NCBI GenBank assembly: GCA_947489585.1 | Contig: CANLEE010000001.1 | Span: 62,001-126,000 of the forward strand | Length of the DNA stretch: 64,000 nucleotides | DNA from: an uncultured Psychroserpens sp. | Lineage (GTDB): Bacteria > Bacteroidota > Bacteroidia > Flavobacteriales > Flavobacteriaceae | Direction of reading: 5' to 3' | Shown: positions 18,180-26,962 of the stretch, one piece after another | Position numbering within the stretch: position 1 is the stretch's first letter | How the letters are laid out: each line of letters opens with the position of its first letter | The notes under the pieces: generated by a model | Database searches by the model: none | What the model was told of the DNA's origin: nothing | Seen by the model: the letters and a program-made list of their open reading frames with translations, nothing else | Program-made: the position numbers and the translations under genes

Positions 18180-19040
18180 TTATGCTAGAAACCATTCAGA
18201 TGGTGAATGCCCAAAAGTTTTTTTGAAATTTCTACAGAGATTTTGACGATCTTTAAATCCTGACTTAAGAGCTATTTCTTCTAAGGTGAATTTTTCGTTA
18301 ATTATGAGTTCTAAAGATTTATTTAACCTTGTTTTTATCAAAAAATTATAGGGCGTATCTCCAAAAACCTCTTTAAATGTTCTAATTAAATGAAATTTAG
18401 AAATATTGGCATTTAAACTAATATTCTCTATACTTAAATCCTCTTGATAATTGTCTATTATATAAGATTTAGCTTTATTTAATCTAATATGAAGTTCTTG
18501 CTTGGTAGAAAATTTAGTTATACTTAAACTATTCATCAACTTATTAACACCTATCTGATGTTTTAACATCTCAAAAACTAAATTAACATAATATTCTTCT
18601 AAGTTTGAATAATTCAAATCAATATATTGAGACTGTCTAATTATGGAGGAAAAACTATCATTTCCGAGAAAATATTTACCATTATATAAATTGAAGTTAT
18701 TATTTAAACCTGACTCAATAAAATAATCTTTCTTCAGTATATCATGAAAAATTTGATTTACAAATTGCTGATCTAAATAAATACAATTCCCTTTCACGTC
18801 AATCTCAGAATCAATTATACATTTAAGAGGTTGATTATGATTGACTAGCAAAAACTCGCCTGGTCTTAGTTTATATTTATTAGATTCAATTATATAATTC
18901 TCCTCTCCACAAACTGGCATCTTAATAGAAAAAGCAGACTTTTCAACTGAAACTTCTATTTCATTCCCCGTTGATCGCAAAATGTGATTCCCACTTTCAT
19001 TTGCTTCTTTAAAACGTAATTTATTATTTGTATTACTCAT
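18180..19040 (-). CDS. AraC-family transcriptional regulator
   Basis: A 286-aa regulator with a sensory N-terminal half of cupin-like composition (LRPGEFLLVNHNQPLKCII) and a C-terminal AraC DNA-binding domain at about 185-285: LSIENISLNANISKFHLIRT and LEEIALKSGFKDRQNLCRNF, ending FGHSPSEWFL. It is divergent from the HExxH protein gene at 19196 with 155 bp between, so it may control that gene (inference). Confidence 0.92.
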   Translation of the reverse strand: MSNTNNKLRFKEANESGNHILRSTGNEIEVSVEKSAFSIKMPVCGEENYIIESNKYKLRPGEFLLVNHNQPLKCIIDSEIDVKGNCIYLDQQFVNQIFHDILKKDYFIESGLNNNFNLYNGKYFLGNDSFSSIIRQSQYIDLNYSNLEEYYVNLVFEMLKHQIGVNKLMNSLSITKFSTKQELHIRLNKAKSYIIDNYQEDLSIENISLNANISKFHLIRTFKEVFGDTPYNFLIKTRLNKSLELIINEKFTLEEIALKSGFKDRQNLCRNFKKTFGHSPSEWFLA

Positions 19041-19195
19041 AATTAGAAACCATTTATATTAAAAAGACTAAAGGCAGAAGCAAATGTTACATTAAAAAGA
19101 TTAAAGTTATGTTAATAGCTAAAATTAGCAATTTAAGAACTGTCTAAATGTTAAAAAAAAGTTTTTTTTAGAGTCTATATATAATATACTTATTT

Positions 19196-20299
19196 ATGAG
19201 GTTTCTTTTTTTTATTTTATTCTGCAGTAAATGTTATACGACTATTGCCCAAGACAAAATAACATCATTTATACAAGTAGACAGTACTAATTTCAAGAAA
19301 CTAAACCCTTATGCGTTAAGAGGAGAAATGGATGCTGTGTTCGAAATTTTAGAAGTGGCTGATGATAATAGTCTTACAGAAAAGCAACTAATTAAAAAGA
19401 AAAACTATTACAAACGATTTCTATATAGAGCTGAAAACTATAATTACAATACCAGTGACCCACAAATTATTGATATCCTTAATCGATTTCAAAACTACTG
19501 GAGATCAATAATCATTGAAAAAGTAGACCAAAAATTAGCAGATAGTTTATTTAGAGGTGAAATGAATTTCTTTCTAAAAAAACATTATAAACCTAAGTTT
19601 AGTTTAGATGAGATAGACCAAGATTATTATAGCCTTTTTAAAAGTTATTTTAAAGATAAAGGAATGCATGGATTTGCTATGGCAAAAACGGGCCATTTAT
19701 ATGATCTTTACCTCTGGAAAAATGAAGACGAAATAGTTTATGACATTGTTCTTCCAGAGGGGTCAACTGAAAAAGTACCTGTAGTTTTTATGAAAAATTT
19801 TATTAGCTACGGGTGGTCACATTATACAACTTTTGGGCAGAGTTTTAGTGGAGGATGGGTTACGCCAACAAAGTTGTTTTGTGTTGAAGAAACATACGAC
19901 AAAAACTCAGAAAAATTCAAAATCAGTTATGTGTCACATGAAGGGCAGCATTTTTTAGATAAAAAAATATTCCCAAAACTAAAACAAACAGATTTAGAGT
20001 TTAGAGCTAAATTAGCTGAGCTTTCCTTAGCAAAAAAGACAATCAATAATTTAATTAAAAACTTCATTATATACTCAAAAAATGATACATCTGACGCTCA
20101 TTCATTTGCAAATTATATGGTAATTAAACTATTGGCAAAAGAAGTATTTGATTCTGAATTCGAGTCTGATATCGAAAAATGGAAACAAATACCTCATGTG
20201 AGAATTAATGAAATTTCACTAAGACTTCTTAAAGAGCATTCTAGTAACCTTAAGGCATTAGGAGCAAAATCTATTGAAGAGTATATTACTAAATTCTAA
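19196..20299 (+). CDS. Secreted protein with HExxH putative zinc-protease motif
   Basis: A 367-aa protein with a signal peptide (1-18, ending TIAQ). No family was recognised, but residues 246-254 read VSHEGQHFL, an HExxH motif (H248, E249, H252), and a glutamate at 268 in LEFRAKLAEL sits where gluzincins place their third metal ligand. The motif follows a beta-rich segment (FSGGWVTPTKLFCVEETY), as in metallopeptidase active-site sheets. Later parts are helical. It is divergent from an AraC regulator gene. Metal-dependent peptidase activity is inferred from the motif only. Confidence 0.7.
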   Translation: MRFLFFILFCSKCYTTIAQDKITSFIQVDSTNFKKLNPYALRGEMDAVFEILEVADDNSLTEKQLIKKKNYYKRFLYRAENYNYNTSDPQIIDILNRFQNYWRSIIIEKVDQKLADSLFRGEMNFFLKKHYKPKFSLDEIDQDYYSLFKSYFKDKGMHGFAMAKTGHLYDLYLWKNEDEIVYDIVLPEGSTEKVPVVFMKNFISYGWSHYTTFGQSFSGGWVTPTKLFCVEETYDKNSEKFKISYVSHEGQHFLDKKIFPKLKQTDLEFRAKLAELSLAKKTINNLIKNFIIYSKNDTSDAHSFANYMVIKLLAKEVFDSEFESDIEKWKQIPHVRINEISLRLLKEHSSNLKALGAKSIEEYITKF

Positions 20300-20395
20300 T
20301 TTTTATAGAAATCAAAAAAACACTACTTGTTTTCAATAACATGTTCATTCAAAAATGAAACAAGTACTGTAGTAAGAAATCAATAAATTGTATTA

Positions 20396-20923
20396 ATGAG
20401 AAAGGTTAAATTTAAAATATTAGAAAATAAAGATGCTGAAAAATTATTTGAGCTTTTAAATAGAAATAAAGGAAGATTAACACGGTATTTCCCTATTACT
20501 ATAAAGAGTAATAACAATATTAAATCTACCATTGAATATTTAAAAGACTTAAATGAAAAATTTAAAAAAAACGAATTTTATGTCTACGGAATTTATGATC
20601 AACAAATTTTGATTGGCATGATATTCATTAAAAATATAGATTGGAGGATTCCTAAATGTGAACTAGGATATTTCCTTGATAAAACATATGAAGGAAAAGG
20701 AATAATGTCAAAGGTACTTAAGAATATAGTCAATCACTGTTTTGAAAGCTTGAAAATGAAAAAAATATTTTTAAAAATTGGTTCCGAAAATATCGGTAGT
20801 AAGAGAGTCGCTAAAAAAAATGGGTTCGTCTTAGAAGGAATACTACGAAGAGAATTTAGAATTGAAACTAATGAAATAATAGATGTTGAATATTACGGTA
20901 AGTTAAATTTTAACACCCAATAA
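20396..20923 (+). CDS. GNAT-family N-acetyltransferase (RimJ/RimL-like)
   Basis: A 175-aa acyl-CoA N-acyltransferase. Visible are the N-terminal strand-helix NKDAEKLFELLNRNKGRLTR-like start, the central GYFLDKTYEGKGIMSKVL acetyl-CoA loop (R/Q-x-x-G-x-G/A replaced by EGKGI) and the C-terminal SENIGSKRVAKKNGFVLEG typical of RimJ/RimL members that modify ribosomal proteins or small amines. Substrate unknown. It is followed 24 bp later by a small protein gene in the same direction. Confidence 0.9.
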   Translation: MRKVKFKILENKDAEKLFELLNRNKGRLTRYFPITIKSNNNIKSTIEYLKDLNEKFKKNEFYVYGIYDQQILIGMIFIKNIDWRIPKCELGYFLDKTYEGKGIMSKVLKNIVNHCFESLKMKKIFLKIGSENIGSKRVAKKNGFVLEGILRREFRIETNEIIDVEYYGKLNFNTQ

Positions 20924-20947
20924 GTTTGAGCGCATAAAATAAAGACA

Positions 20948-21295
20948 ATGAAATCTGAAATAATTAATTTAGATAAAATAAAAATGAATGTTATTCATAC
21001 AGGTAGATATGGAATTGTAAATGAACATACCATATTTGAATTTACACAAAAAGGCAACTATGTTGAAGCTAAATATGCAGGTGGCAAGGTTGAAAGTGGA
21101 TTTCTAGCTGGTTTAATTAAAGGAAATAAATTAGAATTCAATTTTTGCCAAGTAACAACTAACGGTATGTTAGACACTGGGAAATCAAGTTCAGAAATAA
21201 CAATCTTGCGAAGCGGAAAAATTAGACTAATTGAGCACTTTGAATGGACTTCAAGGTCGGGAGAATCAGGGGTGAATATTTTTGAGGAAATTTAA
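20948..21295 (+). CDS. Small cytoplasmic protein often labelled N-acetylglutamate synthase-like
   Basis: A 115-aa all-beta protein (FEFTQKGNYVEAKYAGGKVE, GFLAGLIKGNKLEF, SEITILRSGKIRLIEHFEW). From memory this pattern matches a family of about 110-aa proteins that are often annotated as N-acetylglutamate synthase without experimental support. It has no GNAT or other catalytic motif, so an enzyme function should not be assumed. It directly follows a GNAT acetyltransferase gene and may be co-transcribed. Confidence 0.7.
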   Translation: MKSEIINLDKIKMNVIHTGRYGIVNEHTIFEFTQKGNYVEAKYAGGKVESGFLAGLIKGNKLEFNFCQVTTNGMLDTGKSSSEITILRSGKIRLIEHFEWTSRSGESGVNIFEEI

Positions 21296-21480
21296 ATTAC
21301 TAATTTTAAATCAGCTAATTCACCAAAACAATTGCTGCTCAATACCTCTTTAATTCATAAAAAGGAAATTCTAAATGATTATATAAACAATTTTAGTTAC
21401 ATCATACAAATAAAATCAAATACAATAATTCAAATGATCTTTTTAACTCTAAAAAAGATTATTATTTATAATTTAGTTTT

Positions 21481-22617
21481 ATGAATTTTTGGGATATACT
21501 TTTAATTATTGGGTTAGGACAAGCATTATATTTAATCGCAAGCTTGTTAATATTTAATAAATCAAAGGTAATCCAAAATAAATACCTTAGTCTCTTAATA
21601 TTTGCTGGATCTGCTCATATAGCTTTTGAATTATTAAACGAGATAGATAGTTATTTATATAGGATTATTTTAAGAATTATTTCAATCTCTTCTCCTTTAT
21701 TAATTGGACCTAGTATCTACTTTTTTTTAAAGCACTCTTTAAAATTAGATTTCAAAAGCATTAAAACTCATTTTTATCATTTCATTCCTTTTTTCATATT
21801 AATAGGGTTTTTGATACTAGTGGAGTTAACTTCGAATTCGATTAGTAATAATAGTTCACCTCCTGTTTATGTGCCAATAATTGAGTTATTAAAGACAATT
21901 CATTTAACAACGTACATTCTACTTTCATATCAAATCATTAATAGCCTAAAAAAAACAAAGAAGACTATTATTTATAAAAGCAATACAAAACAAATTTTGT
22001 TATGGTTTAAAATGTTACTTTTTCTAATCATTATTGCAATGGTTTTATCAGTAATTTATTTTGTTTCAATTAAATACTTAGGTTTTAAACCCATAATTGG
22101 AAGTCCAAGGTTTATAGCTTTAATTTTAATAATACTTATATACTGTATAGCATTCATGGCAATTCGATTCCCAATAATTGTTATCCCAAAATCAAATTCA
22201 TTAATTATTAAAAGAAGTGAAAAATACAAAACTTCATCTTTGGACAAAGAGAGAATAATTTCAATGCAGCAAATGTTAATAGGTTATATGCTAACGGAAA
22301 AACCTTTTCTTAATAGTGAATTAAAAATTGAATCTTTAGCCAAAGAAATCGACATTCCTAAACACCATTTATCACAAGCAATAAATCAAGGTTTTGAAAA
22401 ATCCTTCCAAGATTTCATTAATGATTATCGAATACAAGAATTTAAAAAAAGAATTATCGACCCAAAGAATTCGAATGTTACAATTCTAGGTATTGCTTTT
22501 GATTCTGGATTCTCAAGCAAATCTTCATTTAATCGCATTTTTAAATCTCATACTGGTATAACCCCTTATGAGTTCAAAAAAATAAATTCTCCAAATGAGT
22601 CCCAAATTGGAAAATAG
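21481..22617 (+). CDS. Membrane-anchored AraC-type regulator
   Basis: A 378-aa protein with about 7 transmembrane helices in residues 1-235 and a C-terminal AraC HTH domain (about 275-370): LAKEIDIPKHHLSQAINQGF and LGIAFDSGFSSKSSFNRIFK, ending TGITPYEFK. This build (7TM sensor fused to an AraC domain) is common in Bacteroidota. It is followed by an S41 peptidase gene and a small membrane gene in the same direction, which are plausible targets. Confidence 0.92.
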   Translation: MNFWDILLIIGLGQALYLIASLLIFNKSKVIQNKYLSLLIFAGSAHIAFELLNEIDSYLYRIILRIISISSPLLIGPSIYFFLKHSLKLDFKSIKTHFYHFIPFFILIGFLILVELTSNSISNNSSPPVYVPIIELLKTIHLTTYILLSYQIINSLKKTKKTIIYKSNTKQILLWFKMLLFLIIIAMVLSVIYFVSIKYLGFKPIIGSPRFIALILIILIYCIAFMAIRFPIIVIPKSNSLIIKRSEKYKTSSLDKERIISMQQMLIGYMLTEKPFLNSELKIESLAKEIDIPKHHLSQAINQGFEKSFQDFINDYRIQEFKKRIIDPKNSNVTILGIAFDSGFSSKSSFNRIFKSHTGITPYEFKKINSPNESQIGK

Positions 22618-22675
22618 GTCGATTCGTCAATAAGAATGCTATTTGTTTGCATTGAATTTAAAATTTTTAGATAAA

Positions 22676-24058
22676 ATGAAAACAATAAAAAAAGCAAAAA
22701 AAAAACAAACTGATGCCTTTAGATTTCAATCTATATTAAATCTTATAATAATATGTAGTTGGCTTATGATATCTTGTGCTACAAAAAGTAATCTTTCGAA
22801 TCAAGACAGTATTATAGAGAAAAATCAGTCTATTAGAGTTGAAAATTGGAAAGAAGATCTTAATTTTTTAAAAGAAAAGTTTGAAAAAGAGCATTTTAAT
22901 CTATTTAGATTAATGACAAAAAAAGAATGGGATAATGGCTTCGATCAATTGATTTCAAAACTTCCAGAATTAAAAGATCATGAGGTGATAACGGAAGCTA
23001 TGAAAATCATTTCTAAAATAGGTGATGGCCATACTTCTATTTATGTCCCATTTCAAGGAAAGTATCAATTCCATCAAATACCTGTAGCATTTCAATATTT
23101 TGAAGATGGCATTTTTATTAAAGGTGCAGATTCTTCATATAAAGACATTGTAGGAAAAAAACTCATTTCTATTGGAGGAATTCCAATTAAGAAAGTAATG
23201 AAGCGCTTAGAACAGATAACACCCATCGACAATCCTCAATGGTTAAAAGTATTAGGCGTAGAAGTTTATATGACTATACCTGAGATATTATATTCTCTAG
23301 AACTAACTAACAATATTAGCAGTGTTACATTAGAACTAAAAGATGCAAACAATACTATTATCACAGAAAAAATTGATGCCACTTTATTCGATATCAATAG
23401 TACTAGATTTGTAGATGTTAGACCAGGCTGGACAACAGCTCATGACGGTTCAAAAAACTCTTTGCCATTGTACTTAAAAAACATAAATGATTTTCCAAAA
23501 GATTTTTACTGGTTTGAACATCTTAAAGAAAAATCTATGGTTTATTTTCAAATCAATGTCGTTGCAAATAACCCCCAAAAAAAACTTAAAACATTTTGTG
23601 AAGACATGTTTAAATATATAGATAACAACAATGTAGAAAAATTAGTCATAGACATTCGATTAAATTCGGGCGGAAATAACCAATTAAATAATGAAATCAT
23701 CTCCAATATTCTAAAATCAAAAAAGATAAACAAGAAAGGAAATTTTTATGTGATTGTTGGTAGAAGAACTTTCTCTGCTGCTATGAATTTAGCAACAAAT
23801 TTAGAGCAAAAAACTAAAGCAATTTTTGTAGGTGAATACACTGGATCTAGTCCAAACTTTGTGGGTGAGGACAATCGAATTGTATTACCAAACAGTAATA
23901 TTTTTTCCAGTGCATCTAACAAATATTGGCAAGATTCAGATGAAAATGATAATAGAAAATGGATTAAGCCTACTTATTTTAATGTTCTAAGTTCTTCAGA
24001 ATATAAAAATAACTTTGATCCCAATATGCAGGAAATATTTGATCTTATTAATCAATAA
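22676..24058 (+). CDS. S41-family peptidase, predicted lipoprotein
   Basis: Using the ATG at 22676 (an in-frame TTG lies 11 codons earlier) gives 460 aa. A basic n-region and hydrophobic core end in the lipobox LMISC (Cys34). The S41 (tail-specific protease/C-terminal processing) core contains DGHTSIYVPF, LVIDIRLNSGGNNQLN and the nucleophile Ser367 in GRRTFSAAMNLA, then VGEYTGSSPNFVGE. No clear PDZ domain. It likely acts in the periplasm or outer membrane. It is preceded by a membrane AraC-type regulator and followed 10 bp later by a four-TM protein. Confidence 0.9.
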   Translation: MKTIKKAKKKQTDAFRFQSILNLIIICSWLMISCATKSNLSNQDSIIEKNQSIRVENWKEDLNFLKEKFEKEHFNLFRLMTKKEWDNGFDQLISKLPELKDHEVITEAMKIISKIGDGHTSIYVPFQGKYQFHQIPVAFQYFEDGIFIKGADSSYKDIVGKKLISIGGIPIKKVMKRLEQITPIDNPQWLKVLGVEVYMTIPEILYSLELTNNISSVTLELKDANNTIITEKIDATLFDINSTRFVDVRPGWTTAHDGSKNSLPLYLKNINDFPKDFYWFEHLKEKSMVYFQINVVANNPQKKLKTFCEDMFKYIDNNNVEKLVIDIRLNSGGNNQLNNEIISNILKSKKINKKGNFYVIVGRRTFSAAMNLATNLEQKTKAIFVGEYTGSSPNFVGEDNRIVLPNSNIFSSASNKYWQDSDENDNRKWIKPTYFNVLSSSEYKNNFDPNMQEIFDLINQ

Positions 24059-24068
24059 AAAAACAATT

Positions 24069-24446
24069 ATGAATACTAAACAAAGAACAGTAATTGTATC
24101 AGGATGGCTCATTTTTATGCTTATAGTTAATAGTCTATCAGCTCTATTATATCTTTTTAAACAAGATTTAGTGTCTAGTGATTTCCCAAATGAATTACCT
24201 GTATATATGTTTTACATTTTAGCTATATTATGTGTTATGAACATTGTTTTTATTACGTTAATATATAAATGGAAAAAAAATGGTGTTTGGGGTTGGATTA
24301 TAACTAGCATTATAGCAGTTTGTATAAATTTTTATAATGGATTAGGTATTGGGCAATCTCTATTAGGTTTACTTGGCATAGGGGTTTTACTTTTAGCTTT
24401 ACAAGCGAAAAAGAATAATGTTTCTAATTGGAAGAGTTTAGAATAA
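24069..24446 (+). CDS. Four-TM membrane protein of unknown function
   Basis: ATG at 24069 yields 125 aa with four hydrophobic segments (TVIVSGWLIFMLIVNSLSAL, YMFYILAILCVMNIVFITLI, WGWIITSIIAVCINFYNG and SLLGLLGIGVLLLALQ). No family recognised. It starts 10 bp after the S41 peptidase gene, and a strong terminator follows at 24467, so the two form a short operon. Confidence 0.75.
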   Translation: MNTKQRTVIVSGWLIFMLIVNSLSALLYLFKQDLVSSDFPNELPVYMFYILAILCVMNIVFITLIYKWKKNGVWGWIITSIIAVCINFYNGLGIGQSLLGLLGIGVLLLALQAKKNNVSNWKSLE

Positions 24447-24466
24447 TTATAATCAACTTGAGACAG

Positions 24467-24498
24467 AAAACACTCAAACAAAAATGTTTGAGTGTTTT
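24467..24498 (+). terminator. Rho-independent terminator
   Basis: 14-bp perfect stem AAAACACTCAAACA (24467-24480) with TGTTTGAGTGTTTT (24485-24498), loop AAAA, followed by a T-rich run. It ends the S41 peptidase/membrane-protein operon. Confidence 0.9.
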
Positions 24499-24543
24499 TT
24501 GTTTTTTGCAACATCACTTATATAAAGTCGTCTTTTATACAGA

Positions 24544-25332
24544 ATGATTAATATGCATACAAACAACGCTCACATAAATAAAAAATACATCCTAGAGACT
24601 CCATTTCTGAAAGTTACCAGAACCCATTATAATCATGGTCTAATTATGAAGCCTCATTATCATAACGAAACGGCATTAAGTCTAGTACTTAAAGGAACAG
24701 TTCAGGAGCGAGTAAATAATATTACTGGATTTGGAGGTATTACCAATGTAATTATTAAACCAGCTGGCGTTATACATGACAACATGTTCTCTAATGATTG
24801 TACTATAATTTCTTTTTATTTAAAGGAAACAAATACTTTTAATAAAATTGATTCTGAAATTTTAAAAGAATGGTCATGGATTAATGGTGGTAATTGCCAA
24901 AATCTTTTTTTCAAATTAATGTATCAGAAATCTGAAAGCGAATATTATGAAACCTTAAAAGCATTAATACTTTATTTAAAAACACAAAAGATAAAAACTG
25001 CTAATATTATAATCCCAGAATGGTTACAAGATGTTAAGCGCATATTAGATTCTTCAAGTCACGAAGTTATTAGAAGTAAAGATTTAGCATCTTTTTGTGG
25101 GGTGCATCCAGTATATTTATCAAGAGCCTTTAAAAAATACTTTGGACAGTCCATAAAATCATATTTAAAGACAGTACGTGTTAACGCTTCGATGGCTGAT
25201 ATTATTAATCAAGAAGATATTTTGGCGCAAATAGCATTAAAAAATGGGTTTTCAGACCAAAGTCATTTTTGTAGAACATTTTCAGAAACCACAGGATTGA
25301 CACCAAAAAAATTTAAAAATTTCATACAATAA
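24544..25332 (+). CDS. AraC-family transcriptional regulator with N-terminal cupin
   Basis: A 262-aa AraC regulator. The N-terminal cupin-like sensing part shows MKPHYHNETALSLVLKGTVQ and IIKPAGVIHDNMFS, and the C-terminal HTH domain shows LASFCGVHPVYLSRAFKKY and LAQIALKNGFSDQSHFCRTF ending TGLTPKKFK. The same layout is seen in regulators sitting beside serine-hydrolase genes. The next gene, 68 bp downstream in the same direction, is a beta-lactamase-fold hydrolase and is a likely target. Confidence 0.92.
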   Translation: MINMHTNNAHINKKYILETPFLKVTRTHYNHGLIMKPHYHNETALSLVLKGTVQERVNNITGFGGITNVIIKPAGVIHDNMFSNDCTIISFYLKETNTFNKIDSEILKEWSWINGGNCQNLFFKLMYQKSESEYYETLKALILYLKTQKIKTANIIIPEWLQDVKRILDSSSHEVIRSKDLASFCGVHPVYLSRAFKKYFGQSIKSYLKTVRVNASMADIINQEDILAQIALKNGFSDQSHFCRTFSETTGLTPKKFKNFIQ

Positions 25333-25400
25333 GGTTTCATTTATTCAAGATTATTAAAGGAAATATTTATTTCTTGGCACTCTTAATACATTCGATACAT

Positions 25401-26897
25401 ATGAAATTTAAAAAAACACTTATCTTACTACTGTTGTTGTCATACATAACAACCAATTCACAAGTAAAATATACTGACAGTATAGAAGCCTTTATTTCAA
25501 ATACACTTAAAAAGTTTCCTGAAATCCCAGGATTGGCTATTTCTATAGTAAAAGATGGTAAACCGTTTTATAGTAAAGCTTATGGCTATACAGACATCTC
25601 ATCAAAAACCAAAGCAACTATACAATCTCCATATTATATAGCCTCAGCTACAAAATCATTTGTAGGGCTTCTTGCAACTCAATTGGAAGAGGAAGGCATC
25701 TTAGATTTAGATAGGTCCATTACAGAATATGCACCAATAAAAAATTTCAAGGATAATTCCATTTTCCAAAACGTAACTATAAAAGACTTACTATCCCATA
25801 CAAGTGGAATTAAAAATGGACCATTGACTTGGCAATATGCAAGTATTGGGGAATATACTAAAGAAAGTATGATTAGTATTCTTGAGAAAAAAATAGAATC
25901 GCGTGGAAATAACAAGTCTTTTAAATATGATAATTTTGGATACAATGTATTAGATCTTATCTTGTTAGAAGAGTTTGGTATATACTGGAAAGATGCTTTA
26001 CAGGAAAAAATATTTAGCCCTCTACAAATGAATCATACGTCTGCTTATTTATCTGATGGAGAAAAAAAACAGTGGAATGTGGCAAAGGCTTATACTGCAA
26101 TTAACGATAAACGTCTACCTGAATTAGCAATTACTCTTAAAAATGACGCTACTTTTCAAGCTGCTGGTGGTATGATTGTATCTATTGAAGATGCTCAAAA
26201 TTGGTTATTGGTTAATCTTAACAAAGGGGAGTTTGAAGAAAAACAGATTTTTTCAGAGAATATCATAAACAAAACACATACGCAAATAGCAGAAGGTCGT
26301 CTTTTAAAAGATATTTTTAATGACTATGGCTATGGAATAGGCTGGATAACAGCCAACTACAAGGATAGAAAAGCCACTTATCACTATGGTGGATTTGATG
26401 GTGCCTTTTCTCATATTTCTTTTTTACCTGAAGAAAAAATGGGGATAGCTATTTTTGCAAATGAATCACATTTTGGAGACAATGTCTCTAATTTAATAGC
26501 AGCTTTTGTTTATGATTTGTTATTAGGAGAAATAAAATCGGTTAATGAGTATTCTGAAAAAGTAGACATCGCAATAGACAAGGTAAATAACACACAAAAT
26601 GCTTATAAAAAAGATAGACTGGCTAGAGCAAACAGAAAGTGGAAATTATCCTTGCCTCTTTCTGATTATCAAGGTGTGTATCAACATGAATACTTAGGTG
26701 AATTAAAAATTAATATAGATCAGGGCAAGCCTTTAATCTCTCATGGGATATCCAAAGCTATAGCTACACCCTCAGCCAATGATGATTCTTTTCGTGTAGA
26801 ATTCAGAAGTGGTAGAGGTAATGATATTACATTTGTCATAGATAGGTCAAAAAAAATAGTAGCTGCCATATATCAAGGCAAGGTGTTTTTAAAGTGA
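25401..26897 (+). CDS. Serine hydrolase of the class C beta-lactamase/PBP family
   Basis: ATG at 25401 gives 498 aa (a TTG nine codons upstream is less likely). Signal peptide ends near TTNSQ. The catalytic serine/lysine pair is S82-A-T-K85 in YIASATKSF; the second motif is Y176-D-N178 in KYDNFGYN; and a third HxG-like motif is in HYGGFDGAF. A C-terminal beta domain (about 400-498) resembles the DUF3471/peptidase-associated extension. Such proteins act as D-amino peptidases, esterases or, more rarely, beta-lactamases, so resistance is not implied. It follows an AraC regulator. Confidence 0.92.
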   Translation: MKFKKTLILLLLLSYITTNSQVKYTDSIEAFISNTLKKFPEIPGLAISIVKDGKPFYSKAYGYTDISSKTKATIQSPYYIASATKSFVGLLATQLEEEGILDLDRSITEYAPIKNFKDNSIFQNVTIKDLLSHTSGIKNGPLTWQYASIGEYTKESMISILEKKIESRGNNKSFKYDNFGYNVLDLILLEEFGIYWKDALQEKIFSPLQMNHTSAYLSDGEKKQWNVAKAYTAINDKRLPELAITLKNDATFQAAGGMIVSIEDAQNWLLVNLNKGEFEEKQIFSENIINKTHTQIAEGRLLKDIFNDYGYGIGWITANYKDRKATYHYGGFDGAFSHISFLPEEKMGIAIFANESHFGDNVSNLIAAFVYDLLLGEIKSVNEYSEKVDIAIDKVNNTQNAYKKDRLARANRKWKLSLPLSDYQGVYQHEYLGELKINIDQGKPLISHGISKAIATPSANDDSFRVEFRSGRGNDITFVIDRSKKIVAAIYQGKVFLK

Positions 26898-26962
26898 TAT
26901 AACGTTGAAAAAACAATACAATACTATCCTAAAATATGTATGTTTACCTGTGCTAATGTTAG

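Noticed and set aside
20948..21295. N-acetylglutamate synthase function for the 115-aa protein
   Set aside because: No acetyltransferase motif; the name circulates as an unsupported annotation.
25401..26897. Antibiotic-resistance beta-lactamase
   Set aside because: The fold is shared by peptidases and esterases; motifs do not identify a true beta-lactamase.
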